Origin: Devosia pacifica
Lineage (GTDB): Bacteria; Pseudomonadota; Alphaproteobacteria; Rhizobiales; Devosiaceae
Direction: 5' to 3'
Length of the DNA: 64,000 bases
Assembly (NCBI RefSeq): GCF_014652635.1
Contig: NZ_BMZE01000002.1
Location: 663,562-727,561 of the forward strand
A program made the translations under genes and the position numbers. Numbering within the stretch: position 1 is the first letter of the stretch; every line of letters begins with the position of its first letter. Below the pieces are notes generated by a model. It saw nothing but the letters and a program-made list of their open reading frames with translations. It did not search any database and had not been told where the DNA came from. Positions 9,252 through 17,641 of this stretch are shown here, one piece after another.

Positions 9252-10157
9252 TCAGGCCGCGCTCCGCCGAGGGTCGAGCCGGCCCTCGAGCCAGTCGCCC
9301 ATAAGGTTGAGACTGAAAATGGTGGTGGCCAGCACGAGACCAGGGCAGATGCTCATCCACCAGGCCCCCTGCACCAGGTAATTGGTCCCCTCGGCGACCA
9401 TGACCCCGAGATCGGGAGTCGGCGGACGAATGCCGATACCGAGGAAGGACAAGACGGCGACATTGCCGACGGCAGCTGCGAGGTTGAGGCTCCCGTGAAC
9501 GACGATGGGACTCAACGTATTGGGCATCAGGTGGCGGAAGACGATGGACATTTCGCTGGCACCCGAGCATCTCGCCGCATCGATATATTCGAGGTTCTTC
9601 TTGCGCAGCGTCTCGCCGCGAATGACGCGTGCGTAAATCGGAATGTTGATGAGGACGGTTACGACCACGATGCTCTCGACGCTGGGGCCCATGACCAGCA
9701 CCAGAACCATGGCTACCAGCAGCAGCGGGAAAGACTGGATGATATCTACAAGGCGCATGACCAGATCATCAAACCAGCCGCCGATATAGCCGCAAACCAG
9801 CCCAATAATGGAGCCGATGAGGATAGCGCCGCTGACACCCGCCCCGGCGACTATGAAATCGATGCGCAGCGAAGTAACTGTGCGCGAGAACACGTCTCGA
9901 CCGAAATGGTCGGTGCCCAGCCAGTGCTCAGCTGAGGGCGGCAACAGTGTGTCGGGCGTGGTGAGTAGCGGATCGTGCGTTACCAGCAGTGGACCGAAAG
10001 CAGCCACGAACACTAACACGGCGAGCAGAGCCATGCCGATCAGCCCCAGAAAATCCCCGCCGAACAGACCGAAATAAAACCGGTTCCACATGCTGCGCCG
10101 TGGCGGTGCGCCCGATGTCGCTGGAGCCGGCAGGAGGGCGCTATCTTGCATATTCAT
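9252..10157 (-). CDS. Peptide/nickel-type ABC transporter permease (DppC-like)
   Basis: A 301-residue inner-membrane permease. The N-terminus is cytosolic, the first membrane helix is at about 35-57 (FLGLIGMALLAVLVFVAAFG), and the binding-protein-dependent transport domain follows. Its EAA-loop region is YARVIRGETLRKKNLEYIDAARCSGASEM, and the GTDHFGRDVFSR block is typical of the DppC/OppC subfamily. The gene start overlaps the end of the DppB-like gene by 17 nt. It pairs with that permease to form the translocation pore. Confidence 0.93.
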   Translation of the reverse strand: MNMQDSALLPAPATSGAPPRRSMWNRFYFGLFGGDFLGLIGMALLAVLVFVAAFGPLLVTHDPLLTTPDTLLPPSAEHWLGTDHFGRDVFSRTVTSLRIDFIVAGAGVSGAILIGSIIGLVCGYIGGWFDDLVMRLVDIIQSFPLLLVAMVLVLVMGPSVESIVVVTVLINIPIYARVIRGETLRKKNLEYIDAARCSGASEMSIVFRHLMPNTLSPIVVHGSLNLAAAVGNVAVLSFLGIGIRPPTPDLGVMVAEGTNYLVQGAWWMSICPGLVLATTIFSLNLMGDWLEGRLDPRRSAA

Positions 10158-11172
10158 GACGGATCCGGGGGTCGATCAGTGCATAGGAGACATCGACCAC
10201 CAGATTGGCGATGGCGACGCTGGATGCGATGAGCAGAATACAGGTCGAGACTGGAGCCATGTCGCTGGTTGTGATGGCAGTGACCGCGTAGCGGCCTAGT
10301 CCCGGCCAGGCGAAGACTGTCTCGACCACTGCGGCGCCGGCGAAAACATTGCCGACGATGAAGCCGAAGGTCGTCACGATCGGGACTAGCGCACCGCGAA
10401 ACGCGTCGCCCAAAACCAATTGGCGCTGACGCAGGCCAAGTGCACGGCCAAAGGTGATGTAGTCCTCGCCTAAGGCCTCGCCCATGGCGGAGCGGGTAAT
10501 GCGCACGATTGGTGAAATTACGCCGAGGCCTAGCACGAAAGCGGGCAGCATCAGCTGGCGCAGGGCAGCAAGAGCAGTATCCCAATGTCCGGTCAGCACC
10601 GCGTCGATTGTGAAGAAACCGGTAATGCCGGGCGGCGCAGTGTGCATCATCGAGAGCCTGCCGATCGGCGAGGGTACCAGCCGCAACTGGAAGTAAAGGA
10701 AGAAGATCAGCACTACCCCCAGCCAGAAGGCCGGGATCGACTGCGCCATCAGGTTGAATATGCGTATGATGTGGTCACTCAAGCGGCCGCGCCGAACGGC
10801 GGCCACGATGCCGAGTGGCAGGCCAACCAGCACGCCGAACAAGATACCGAAGGTGGCGAGTTCGAGAGTGGCTGGAACGCGCCTTGCCAGGTCCTCGCCC
10901 ACGGAGTTGCCGGTGCCGAAGGACTGGCCGAAATCACCGCGAAACACCGATTCCATGTAGCGTGCATACTGAACGACTAGCGGCTGATCGAGCCCCATCT
11001 GGCGACGCATTTCCTCGCGCTGCTCGACAGTAATGTCAGGATAGCGGCTGGTTACGGGATCGGATGGCAGCAGGTAGGCCATGAAGAAGGCGATGGCGCT
11101 GACCCCGAGTAGCACAACAAGGCTGATAGCGATCCGTCGCATGATGTAGCTGAAGAATGGCGGCAGGCGCAT
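10141..11172 (-). CDS. Peptide/nickel-type ABC transporter permease (DppB-like)
   Basis: A 343-residue permease. It has an N-terminal helix (ISLVVLLGVSAIAFFMAYLLP), the DppB-type periplasmic segment with the GDFGQSFGTG block, and the EAA-loop region GLRQRQLVLGDAFRGALVPI near the C-terminus. The start is ATG 11172, preceded by GGGAG at a suitable distance; the frame continues upstream only across the intergenic hairpin and into the binding-protein gene. It follows the binding-protein gene after a 64-nt gap that holds a strong stem-loop. Confidence 0.92.
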   Translation of the reverse strand: MRLPPFFSYIMRRIAISLVVLLGVSAIAFFMAYLLPSDPVTSRYPDITVEQREEMRRQMGLDQPLVVQYARYMESVFRGDFGQSFGTGNSVGEDLARRVPATLELATFGILFGVLVGLPLGIVAAVRRGRLSDHIIRIFNLMAQSIPAFWLGVVLIFFLYFQLRLVPSPIGRLSMMHTAPPGITGFFTIDAVLTGHWDTALAALRQLMLPAFVLGLGVISPIVRITRSAMGEALGEDYITFGRALGLRQRQLVLGDAFRGALVPIVTTFGFIVGNVFAGAAVVETVFAWPGLGRYAVTAITTSDMAPVSTCILLIASSVAIANLVVDVSYALIDPRIRHEYAR

Positions 11173-11193
11173 CACGAGTACTCCCGGAAGAGC

Positions 11194-11219
11194 GGTCGCA
11201 CCGGTACTCCGGTGCGACC
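11194..11219 (-). promoter_or_regulatory. Intercistronic stem-loop between binding protein and permease genes
   Basis: A perfect 11-bp inverted repeat (GGTCGCACCGG, loop TACT, CCGGTGCGACC) lies between the binding-protein stop and the permease start on the minus strand. There is no T-run after it, so it is more likely an mRNA 3'-end stabiliser or partial attenuator than a full terminator. This arrangement is known in binding-protein-dependent operons, where it raises the binding protein above the membrane subunits. A similar hairpin follows the binding-protein gene at 44195. Confidence 0.7.
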
Positions 11220-11236
11220 TGCTCGGGTCAGAGATT

Positions 11237-12865
11237 TCAGACGCAGGGGCGCAGCCAGGAGAAGGCGATTGTTCCCCAGGGGAACTTGTTGACGTTGCAC
11301 ACCTCGCTGGAGACCGCGACATTCCAGTTGACCTGGTACAGAGGGGCCGCAAGATGCTCTCCGTTGAGGATTTCGAGCACCTCGTCCTGCAACTCCATGT
11401 ATTCAGCTTCATTTTCCTGCGGGATCAGCAGAGCCGCCAGCACATTCTCGTCGAGAGTTTCGTTGGAATACTGGATATGATTTGTGGCGCTGTCGGTGCG
11501 GTACATCCAGTAGGCCCAGTACAAGAAGTCGTTCCACCACGGCCCCATGGAGTGGATGGAGACCTTAAGGTCGCGTTGGCCCCAGGCGATCTCGTCGAAG
11601 GCGTTCTGGGTCAGCGGCTGGATCTGCATGTCGAGCCCGATTTCGCGCAACGCATCCTGAATGATGATTCCAGCAGCCATATGGGTTGAGCCATCAATCA
11701 CCGGCACGTCGAACGAAGGGACGTCGCCGGCATAGCTGCTTTCGGCGACAAGCGCCTTGGCCGCCTCGATGTCGGTGGCAAAATCCGGCTCGGCGACGTA
11801 TCCCGGGGTGTTCACCCCAACGAGATTCTGGACCGGAGTACAGAATCCGGCGCAAACTTCGTTGACGAGACGCTGGTAGGGGATCGCTTTGATCACGGCT
11901 TCGCGGATCTTTGGATCATCGAAAGGCGCTGTGTCGGGCTTCCAGCGCAGCACAGCCACGTCCTGTTGGGAGGGAACGCTGAATACCTTGGCGTTGGGCG
12001 AGTTCTGGAGCACCGAATACTCGTTGGGTGTCAGGAAGCCGATCTGTGCTTCTCCGCTCTCGAGCAACAGCATGCGGGTCTGCGCCTCCGGCACGACGCG
12101 GAACAGCACCTCGGAGTAGTAGGGCTTGGCCGGGCCCCAATAGTCCTCGTTGGCAACTGCGACGATATATTCGCCACTCTGCTGTTCGCCGAGCATGTAC
12201 GGGCCGGAGCCCATGGCATTTGTCTTGATCCAATCTACGCACCACTCGTCGCCTTCGGCGCGGCCGGCTTCACATGCCGCCTTGGACATCACGGTTAGCG
12301 ACATGGAAGCGAAATTGCGCAGCGAATAGCGGCCTAGACCATCCGGGTAGGTGATCGCGAGCGTCTGCGGATCGACGACCTCCATCTGATCAACGGAGAA
12401 GATGCCGCCGGTCTCGATTTGGGTCGTGCCCCATCCCATGCGACCGACCAGAGCGCGCTCGATTGACCAGTAGACGTCCTCAGCCGTCACAGGCGAACCG
12501 TCCCAGAACCGGGCGTCGGGATTGAGATGGAATGTCAGGGTCTTGTTATCGTCTGAGATTTCCCACGATGAGGCGAGACGCGGCACGATGTTGGTCTGGT
12601 CGGCGATACCGGTCGCCGGATCGATCTCATAGGTGACGAGTGTGTCGAACATCTCCATGGCGAGCTGACCGACAAATGCCGAGGTGTTCTGCGGATCCAG
12701 CGTTGCTGGATATTCCTGGTGCAGGTAGATCAGCCGCGGACCGCTACCCACTTCCTCGGGGCTCAGCGGCTCAGGCGCAAATTCGCTCTGGGCCATACTC
12801 GGAGATGTAGCGGACGCAAGAAAAAACATGGCTGCAAGGCGCGGCAGGAAGCGAGTTCGAGACAT
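11237..12865 (-). CDS. ABC transporter substrate-binding protein, family 5 (peptide/opine type)
   Basis: A 542-residue periplasmic binding protein of the SBP_bac_5 family. The signal peptide is MSRTRFLPRLAAMFFLASA up to a cleavage site near SMAQ-SEF. Family features include the N-terminal YPATLDPQNTSAF block, LASSWEISDDNKTLTFHLNPDA with FWDGSPVTAEDV, and the C-terminal APLYQVNWNVAVSS. The ATG at 12865 is chosen because GAGG lies 6 nt upstream; ATGs at 12871, 12877 and 12916 are alternatives. It is the first gene of the ten-gene minus operon, so it sets which compound is delivered to the DUF6282 and allantoinase-like enzymes. Confidence 0.9.
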   Translation of the reverse strand: MSRTRFLPRLAAMFFLASATSPSMAQSEFAPEPLSPEEVGSGPRLIYLHQEYPATLDPQNTSAFVGQLAMEMFDTLVTYEIDPATGIADQTNIVPRLASSWEISDDNKTLTFHLNPDARFWDGSPVTAEDVYWSIERALVGRMGWGTTQIETGGIFSVDQMEVVDPQTLAITYPDGLGRYSLRNFASMSLTVMSKAACEAGRAEGDEWCVDWIKTNAMGSGPYMLGEQQSGEYIVAVANEDYWGPAKPYYSEVLFRVVPEAQTRMLLLESGEAQIGFLTPNEYSVLQNSPNAKVFSVPSQQDVAVLRWKPDTAPFDDPKIREAVIKAIPYQRLVNEVCAGFCTPVQNLVGVNTPGYVAEPDFATDIEAAKALVAESSYAGDVPSFDVPVIDGSTHMAAGIIIQDALREIGLDMQIQPLTQNAFDEIAWGQRDLKVSIHSMGPWWNDFLYWAYWMYRTDSATNHIQYSNETLDENVLAALLIPQENEAEYMELQDEVLEILNGEHLAAPLYQVNWNVAVSSEVCNVNKFPWGTIAFSWLRPCV

Positions 12866-13206
12866 TGCCATCCTCATCTGAATGAATGCGGACCGGGACA
12901 TCTGTCGCCGTTCCATCGGGATGGCATAGTCTTGTGCGCTCTGATTTATTCCGCCAGCTCACCTTCGGCGCAATTGCCGATACGAACGTATCGAATGATC
13001 GTCGAGATTGCCCTGGTAACAAGCGATGAGATCTCCCGCCGGAATTCGCTAAACGCAGGCAAGTAAGATCTCAGGCAGTGGTGATAGCCTGCACCTAAAA
13101 CTCGGCAATGTCCGGAGGGCGCCACCTTGCGAGTACCCAATAGCGGACGATGTCCAAGACCATCGCCTCGGCGAATTGTTCGCTCTAGGCCAAGGTTCTG
13201 CCTAAG
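12866..13206. other. Intergenic region upstream of the importer operon
   Basis: About 340 bp between the LacI gene stop and the binding-protein start, both on the minus strand. It must hold the promoter of the importer operon and the 3' end of the LacI transcript. I see no convincing terminator: the only small hairpin is GCGAA-TTG-TTCGC near 13174. I also see no clear -35/-10 pair. Short open frames here lack coding character. Confidence 0.5.
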
Positions 13207-14262
13207 TTAACGTTTGCTGCCTTTCGGCGAAACGAGAGATTCTCGCTCCACCAGTGGGCAAGCGAGCAGAGACTTTCCGGGAGGTACCCGCTGCTCTGCC
13301 CGATTGTACTTATCAATTAGGAACTCTACCGCTTGACGTCCCATCTGAGCATGGGGGACACGCACGGTCGTAAGAGGTGGCGAGAGAAATTGACCCATAG
13401 GATCGTCGTCGAAACCCACCACTGACATATCCAGTGGCAGAGACAGGCCGGCAGATTTCAGAGCTTCATAGGCACCGATGGCCATCTTGTCGCTGGCGCA
13501 AAAGATTGCCGTTGGAGGCCGGTCCAGCATGAGAAACCGCTCTGTCATACGCTGAGCGCCGCTGAGGGAAAAGTTTCCCTCTGCGACAAGGTCTTCATCA
13601 ATTTCGAGTTGAGCGCTTTCCATCGCACGCCGATAGCCCTCGAATCGCTGGACAGCGGCTAACATGGAGCTTGTGCCGTTAATCACTGCTATGCGTCGAT
13701 GTCCTGCAGCGATGAGACGTGTAGTCATATCATAGGCGCCCTCTTCGTGCCGTGGGATGAAAGATGTGACATTTGGATCGGCCGAAAAGCAGTTGAGCAG
13801 AACCACTGATGCCGTCCTCAGTTGCTTCGGGAGGGACACCTCTTTGGTATAAAAGGCGCCGTAGATAACTCCCACCAAACGCTGCGCGAACAACAGCTTG
13901 ATGGCAGCTCGCTCCAGTTGGCTTTCTCCGTGGGTCGGCAAGACTGTCAAGACACAGTTGTTTTCCCATGCTGCGGCGCGCGCTGCCTCTATTGAAGACG
14001 TTGTTAGGGCGCTCGAAGTGATGTCGTCGATCAAGAAGCCGATCGTCCGGATGGATCCGCTGCCGACAGGTGACCGTCTCCAAACGTGGTAGCCGATCTC
14101 ATCTGCTACCTGACGCACACGAGCTCGCGTATCGGCGTTGACCCTCACGCCTCCGGTGTCGTTCAGGACCAGAGAGACCGTCGCTTGCGACACGCCAGCA
14201 CGTCGGGCAACTTCAGACATGGTGGCCCGTTTCGGCCGCCTCTTAAGCCCGTCCTCTGTCAT
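13207..14262 (-). CDS. LacI-family transcriptional regulator
   Basis: A 351-residue LacI/GalR regulator. The N-terminal helix-turn-helix reads SEVARRAGVSQATVSLVLND, followed by the hinge (ARVRQVADEIGYHVW) and a periplasmic-binding-protein-like effector domain (IRTIGFLIDDIT, FCASDKMAIGAYEAL, VVGFDDDPMGQFLSPPLTTV). The ATG at 14262 is chosen because AAAGAGG lies 5 nt upstream; an ATG at 14277 is weaker. It is transcribed divergently from the sugar importer, sulfatase and FGE operon starting at 14384 and is its most likely repressor, with a sugar or sulfated sugar as effector. Confidence 0.9.
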   Translation of the reverse strand: MTEDGLKRRPKRATMSEVARRAGVSQATVSLVLNDTGGVRVNADTRARVRQVADEIGYHVWRRSPVGSGSIRTIGFLIDDITSSALTTSSIEAARAAAWENNCVLTVLPTHGESQLERAAIKLLFAQRLVGVIYGAFYTKEVSLPKQLRTASVVLLNCFSADPNVTSFIPRHEEGAYDMTTRLIAAGHRRIAVINGTSSMLAAVQRFEGYRRAMESAQLEIDEDLVAEGNFSLSGAQRMTERFLMLDRPPTAIFCASDKMAIGAYEALKSAGLSLPLDMSVVGFDDDPMGQFLSPPLTTVRVPHAQMGRQAVEFLIDKYNRAEQRVPPGKSLLACPLVERESLVSPKGSKR

Positions 14263-14383
14263 CTTACCTCTTTGCATGGCCTGCAGTTCATCTAGCGATT
14301 GCTATGAAGTGCCACAAGCGCTACGCTTCAAGTAATAAATAACCCAATCGGGTAGGGTCATCGTAGCCTTGGAGGAGGAAACA
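14263..14383. promoter_or_regulatory. Divergent promoter/operator region of LacI gene and sulfatase operon
   Basis: The 121 bp between divergent genes must hold both promoters and the LacI operator. Two candidates are visible: AAGCGCT around 14312-14318, with the central CG step typical of LacI-family operators and set within a longer imperfect inverted repeat TGAAG...CTTCA, and the near-palindrome ACCCAATCGGGT at 14342-14353. A strong ribosome-binding site GGAGGAGG at 14371-14378 precedes the ATG at 14384. Operator assignment is by inspection only. Confidence 0.4.
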
Positions 14384-15820
14384 ATGAATTCGAGCAAACA
14401 GGTTAACGTCATAAACCGGCGCGAGCTCATGGCCGGAGTAGCGGCCATCACAGCGATGGCAGCTGTCATGGGCAGCAGATCAGCGCACGCACAGGAAGGA
14501 ACTCTCGCCTGGTGGGACCACTTTCAGCCACTTGCCGAGTTGCATGAGCGGATGTGGGCCAACTATGCGGCTGAGAGCGGTGGCGTACCCGTAGAGCACA
14601 CGGTCATGAACCCGTCGGACATGATGCAGTCCCTGCAACTCGCATTTCGAAGCGGGGAGGCGCCAGACGTTGCGTCCATTCCCGATAGTTTGGCGGTCAT
14701 AAGCCAATTGCTCCGCGCTGGGCGCTTTGCTTCGCTCACCGATGCAGTGTCACTCGACAAACCAGTTCAGCGCGAAGCTCTGTTCGACGGTATGCACATC
14801 GTCGACGGAGAGGTTTATTCATTTCCGATCTTCTCGTTTCGCTGGCACACCACCGCCCTTTGGTTCCACAAGCAGATGTTAGAGGAGGCTGGTATGGATC
14901 CGGACGCCGGTCCTCGGGATTGGGACCAGATTGCAGCGGCGGCCCAGGCAACCACCGGAAATGGGCGATACGGGCTCTTGTTGCCTATTCAGTTCACTGG
15001 TCGCATGGAGGCTCACCTTGATGATCTGGCACAGATGGCGGGCGGGGTCGGTCCAATTGACTGGCGTACTGGGCAGTACACATTTGCCGGCGACCAGTAT
15101 GTCGAGGCTCTAGAGTTCCTCCTGTCCTTTCAAGAGAACGGCACCCTTCATCCGGCCTCGTCATCACTTGATGCCCGGCAGGGTCGGGTACGGTGGGCTG
15201 CTGGTGAGGCAGCCATGTTCACGGATGGGCCGTGGAACAGCGGTTCACTGGCGTCAAACATGCCTGATGTGATCGATGGCATCGGCGTTGTGACAAATCC
15301 TATGCGGAGTGCCGGTAGCACGATGCAGGTCGGCCCAGCAGCCGGCACATTCTGGGTCACCGAGCAGTCTCAGATGCGCGAGCAGGCGAGTGAACTGCTC
15401 GCGATGATGACAACTGATGAGTATTACGTCGCTCTGGCTGAGCGCATGGATCAGCCCCCGCTGGACTTGAGCGCCGTTGAACGCGCCGATGTGCATGAGA
15501 CCTACCGTACGATCGTGCGAGAGTATCCAGAGACCGTCAGGCTTGCTCCGGAGCCGCTCATCCGGAACCCGGACATAGCGCAGGTCTATGCGCAGATGCG
15601 CACCGTCAGTCCGGGACTCGGCGAGATCATCCAGGGTGCGTTTGCGGGGGCCGTGCCGGACATCCGTGCGACGTTGCAGGAGTATCAGGACGCAATGACC
15701 GCGGAACGTGATCGTGCTATTTCTGTAGCCCGGGAGAACGGCGCCCAAGTCAGTGTCGATGACTGGATTTTCGAAAACTGGGAGCAGGGCACCGACTTCG
15801 CTCCCGACCAGTACTCGTAG
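14384..15820 (+). CDS. ABC sugar transporter substrate-binding protein, family 1
   Basis: A 478-residue periplasmic binding protein (SBP_bac_1). It has an export signal with a twin-arginine-like motif (INRRELMAG), a hydrophobic core and cleavage near SAHAQ. Mature motifs include AWWDHFQPLAELHERMW and GEAPDVASIPD at the N-terminal lobe and AAMFTDGPWNSGSL in the hinge and ligand region. The start is ATG 14384 with GGAGGAGGAA upstream; an in-frame TTG at 14369 is upstream of that site. It is the first gene of an operon with two permeases, a sulfatase and an FGE, so the ligand is probably a sulfated carbohydrate or another sulfate ester. Confidence 0.9.
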   Translation: MNSSKQVNVINRRELMAGVAAITAMAAVMGSRSAHAQEGTLAWWDHFQPLAELHERMWANYAAESGGVPVEHTVMNPSDMMQSLQLAFRSGEAPDVASIPDSLAVISQLLRAGRFASLTDAVSLDKPVQREALFDGMHIVDGEVYSFPIFSFRWHTTALWFHKQMLEEAGMDPDAGPRDWDQIAAAAQATTGNGRYGLLLPIQFTGRMEAHLDDLAQMAGGVGPIDWRTGQYTFAGDQYVEALEFLLSFQENGTLHPASSSLDARQGRVRWAAGEAAMFTDGPWNSGSLASNMPDVIDGIGVVTNPMRSAGSTMQVGPAAGTFWVTEQSQMREQASELLAMMTTDEYYVALAERMDQPPLDLSAVERADVHETYRTIVREYPETVRLAPEPLIRNPDIAQVYAQMRTVSPGLGEIIQGAFAGAVPDIRATLQEYQDAMTAERDRAISVARENGAQVSVDDWIFENWEQGTDFAPDQYS

Positions 15821-15828
15821 GTCTGAAG

Positions 15829-16767
15829 ATGGCCCGCACTGCTCCCATGGGGAGCCGCACGCAGCTGGTCCAGCAGTTGTGGCGCGACCGCTATATCTAT
15901 CTGTTCCTGTTGCCCAGCACTGCGCTCTTCGCGCTTTACACCCTGTGGCCGATTGGCGTCAGCATCTACTTTTCGATGCTGGACTGGAGTGGATTTGAGC
16001 AGGCGGGCCGTTTTATTGGTTTTGCCAACTATAAAGAGCTGGCGAATGATCGCCTGTTCTGGAACGCCTTCCGGAATACGGTGACGTTCATGGTTTTGGC
16101 AGTTCCGCTACGCGTGGGATTGGCACTCTTGCTAGCGATACTCCTCAACCAGGCCTTGCCATTCTCACGGGTCTTTCGAACGGCAATCTTTCTACCCGTC
16201 GTCACCACGGCCGCAATTCTCGGCGTTGTGATGCGGTTCATCCTCGATCCCACGAGCGGTCCGGTTAATCTCGCGCTGCTACAGAGCGGAATTCTTGATC
16301 AGCCCGTGAACTTTCTCGGGCAGTCGGGCGTGGCGCTTTACACGGCCGTCGGTGTCTGGGTCTGGAAGTGGCTCGGGATCACCCTGATCTACTGGCTTGC
16401 CGCGCTGCAAACCGTACCGAAAGATCTTTACGAAGCAGCACGGATCGATGGGGCCAGCGGGTGGCAGCGCATCGTGTACATTACATTGCCGCTGCTGACG
16501 CCATTCACCATTATCATCACGCTGATCACTGTCGTCGAGGCAACCAACGTTTTTGACTTGATGCTGACGCTGACAAATGGCGGTCCCTTCTACGCCACCG
16601 AAGTCATCGACATATTCGTCTACCGTCAGGCCTTCGCGTCGAACACGCCAAGGCTGGGATATGCGTCGGCGGCCTCGCTATTTTTCGGGATCTGCGTCAT
16701 CGCGCTGGCACTCCTTCAGTTGATTATCCTGAGGCGAATTCGCCAGAAACCGGCGGAAACTGAATGA
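15829..16767 (+). CDS. ABC sugar transporter permease (MalF/UgpA-like)
   Basis: A 312-residue permease with six predicted membrane helices, the first at about 21-43 (YLFLLPSTALFALYTLWPIGV). The EAA loop is PKDLYEAARIDGASGWQRI and the C-terminal part GFSTTEVIDIF-like region reads GGPFYATEVIDIFVYRQAF. The start lies 8 nt after the binding-protein stop. A small inverted repeat GCTCCC-ATG-GGGAGC at 15841-15855 sits at the beginning of the gene. The stop overlaps the next permease by 4 nt. Confidence 0.92.
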   Translation: MARTAPMGSRTQLVQQLWRDRYIYLFLLPSTALFALYTLWPIGVSIYFSMLDWSGFEQAGRFIGFANYKELANDRLFWNAFRNTVTFMVLAVPLRVGLALLLAILLNQALPFSRVFRTAIFLPVVTTAAILGVVMRFILDPTSGPVNLALLQSGILDQPVNFLGQSGVALYTAVGVWVWKWLGITLIYWLAALQTVPKDLYEAARIDGASGWQRIVYITLPLLTPFTIIITLITVVEATNVFDLMLTLTNGGPFYATEVIDIFVYRQAFASNTPRLGYASAASLFFGICVIALALLQLIILRRIRQKPAETE

Positions 16768-17615
16768 GTATTCGTAGATCGAGACCCCTTGGCCGGCGTC
16801 TTTCGGTGGTTCTGGCAGTGCTGGGATTGACCGCACTGTGCGCGCTTTGGATTTATCCGTTCCTGTGGCTGGTATCCGCCTCGTTCAAGGGCCCCCTGGA
16901 GATGTTCCAGAAGGGACTTAACCTGATGCCGGATGCCTTTGACTGGGGGAACTACACGCGGGCATGGCAGGACGGGGGCTTCAGCACCTACATGCTGAAC
17001 ACCTTCCTCGTCACATCCGGAACAGTGATCCTGGTGATCTTTCACTGCTCCCTCTCCGGTTACGTGCTCGGGCGCTACGAATTCATCGGCCGCAAAACCG
17101 TCATCGGCGTTCTCGCCGCGACATTCGTCATTCCGCTTGGCTTCACCATTATTCCGATCGTGGATCTCTCGCGGAACCTTGGGCTGCTCAATTCGCACGC
17201 CGGGATCATTCTTGCACTCGGTGGTAGCGGGCAGGCAGCTGCAATCCTGCTCTATGCCGGGTTCTTCAGCCGCATCCCCAAGGAAGTGGAAGAGGCCGCA
17301 ATCGTTGACGGCGCCGGGTTCTTGCGCATCTTCTTTTCAATCATGCTGCCTCTCGCCGGTCCAGTAACGGCGACGGTTGCCGTGTTGTCGTTCCTAGCGG
17401 CTTGGAACAGCTTTCTGGTTCCGTTGGTCTTCACCTTCGGCAACCCGAACCTGCGCACGCTTGCAGTAGGAATGCTCGCCTTCGTCGGCACCAATGAGAC
17501 CGACTGGTCGGGTATGGCGGCCGCAGCAACGCTTTCCCTGGTGCCGGTCGTTACCTTCTTCTTCCTCGTCCAGAAGTACTTCGTCGAAGGTGTAGCTGGC
17601 GCCATAAAATCATGA
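16764..17615 (+). CDS. ABC sugar transporter permease (MalG/UgpE/AraQ-like)
   Basis: A 283-residue permease, the partner of the preceding one. The first membrane helix (VVLAVLGLTALCALWIYPF) lies at about 15-33, and the EAA loop reads IPKEVEEAAIVDGAGFLRIF. It ends with a typical MalG tail QKYFVEGVAGAIKS. Its ATG overlaps the upstream stop (ATGA). No ATPase gene follows, so the transporter must use an MsmK/UgpC-type ATPase encoded elsewhere. Confidence 0.92.
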   Translation: MSIRRSRPLGRRLSVVLAVLGLTALCALWIYPFLWLVSASFKGPLEMFQKGLNLMPDAFDWGNYTRAWQDGGFSTYMLNTFLVTSGTVILVIFHCSLSGYVLGRYEFIGRKTVIGVLAATFVIPLGFTIIPIVDLSRNLGLLNSHAGIILALGGSGQAAAILLYAGFFSRIPKEVEEAAIVDGAGFLRIFFSIMLPLAGPVTATVAVLSFLAAWNSFLVPLVFTFGNPNLRTLAVGMLAFVGTNETDWSGMAAAATLSLVPVVTFFFLVQKYFVEGVAGAIKS

Positions 17616-17641
17616 AGTCCAACCGAAAGATTGCTTGAACA

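Noticed and set aside
9165..9935. A 256-codon plus-strand open frame
   Set aside because: It is antisense to the DppC- and DppD-like genes and has no family similarity or ribosome-binding site.
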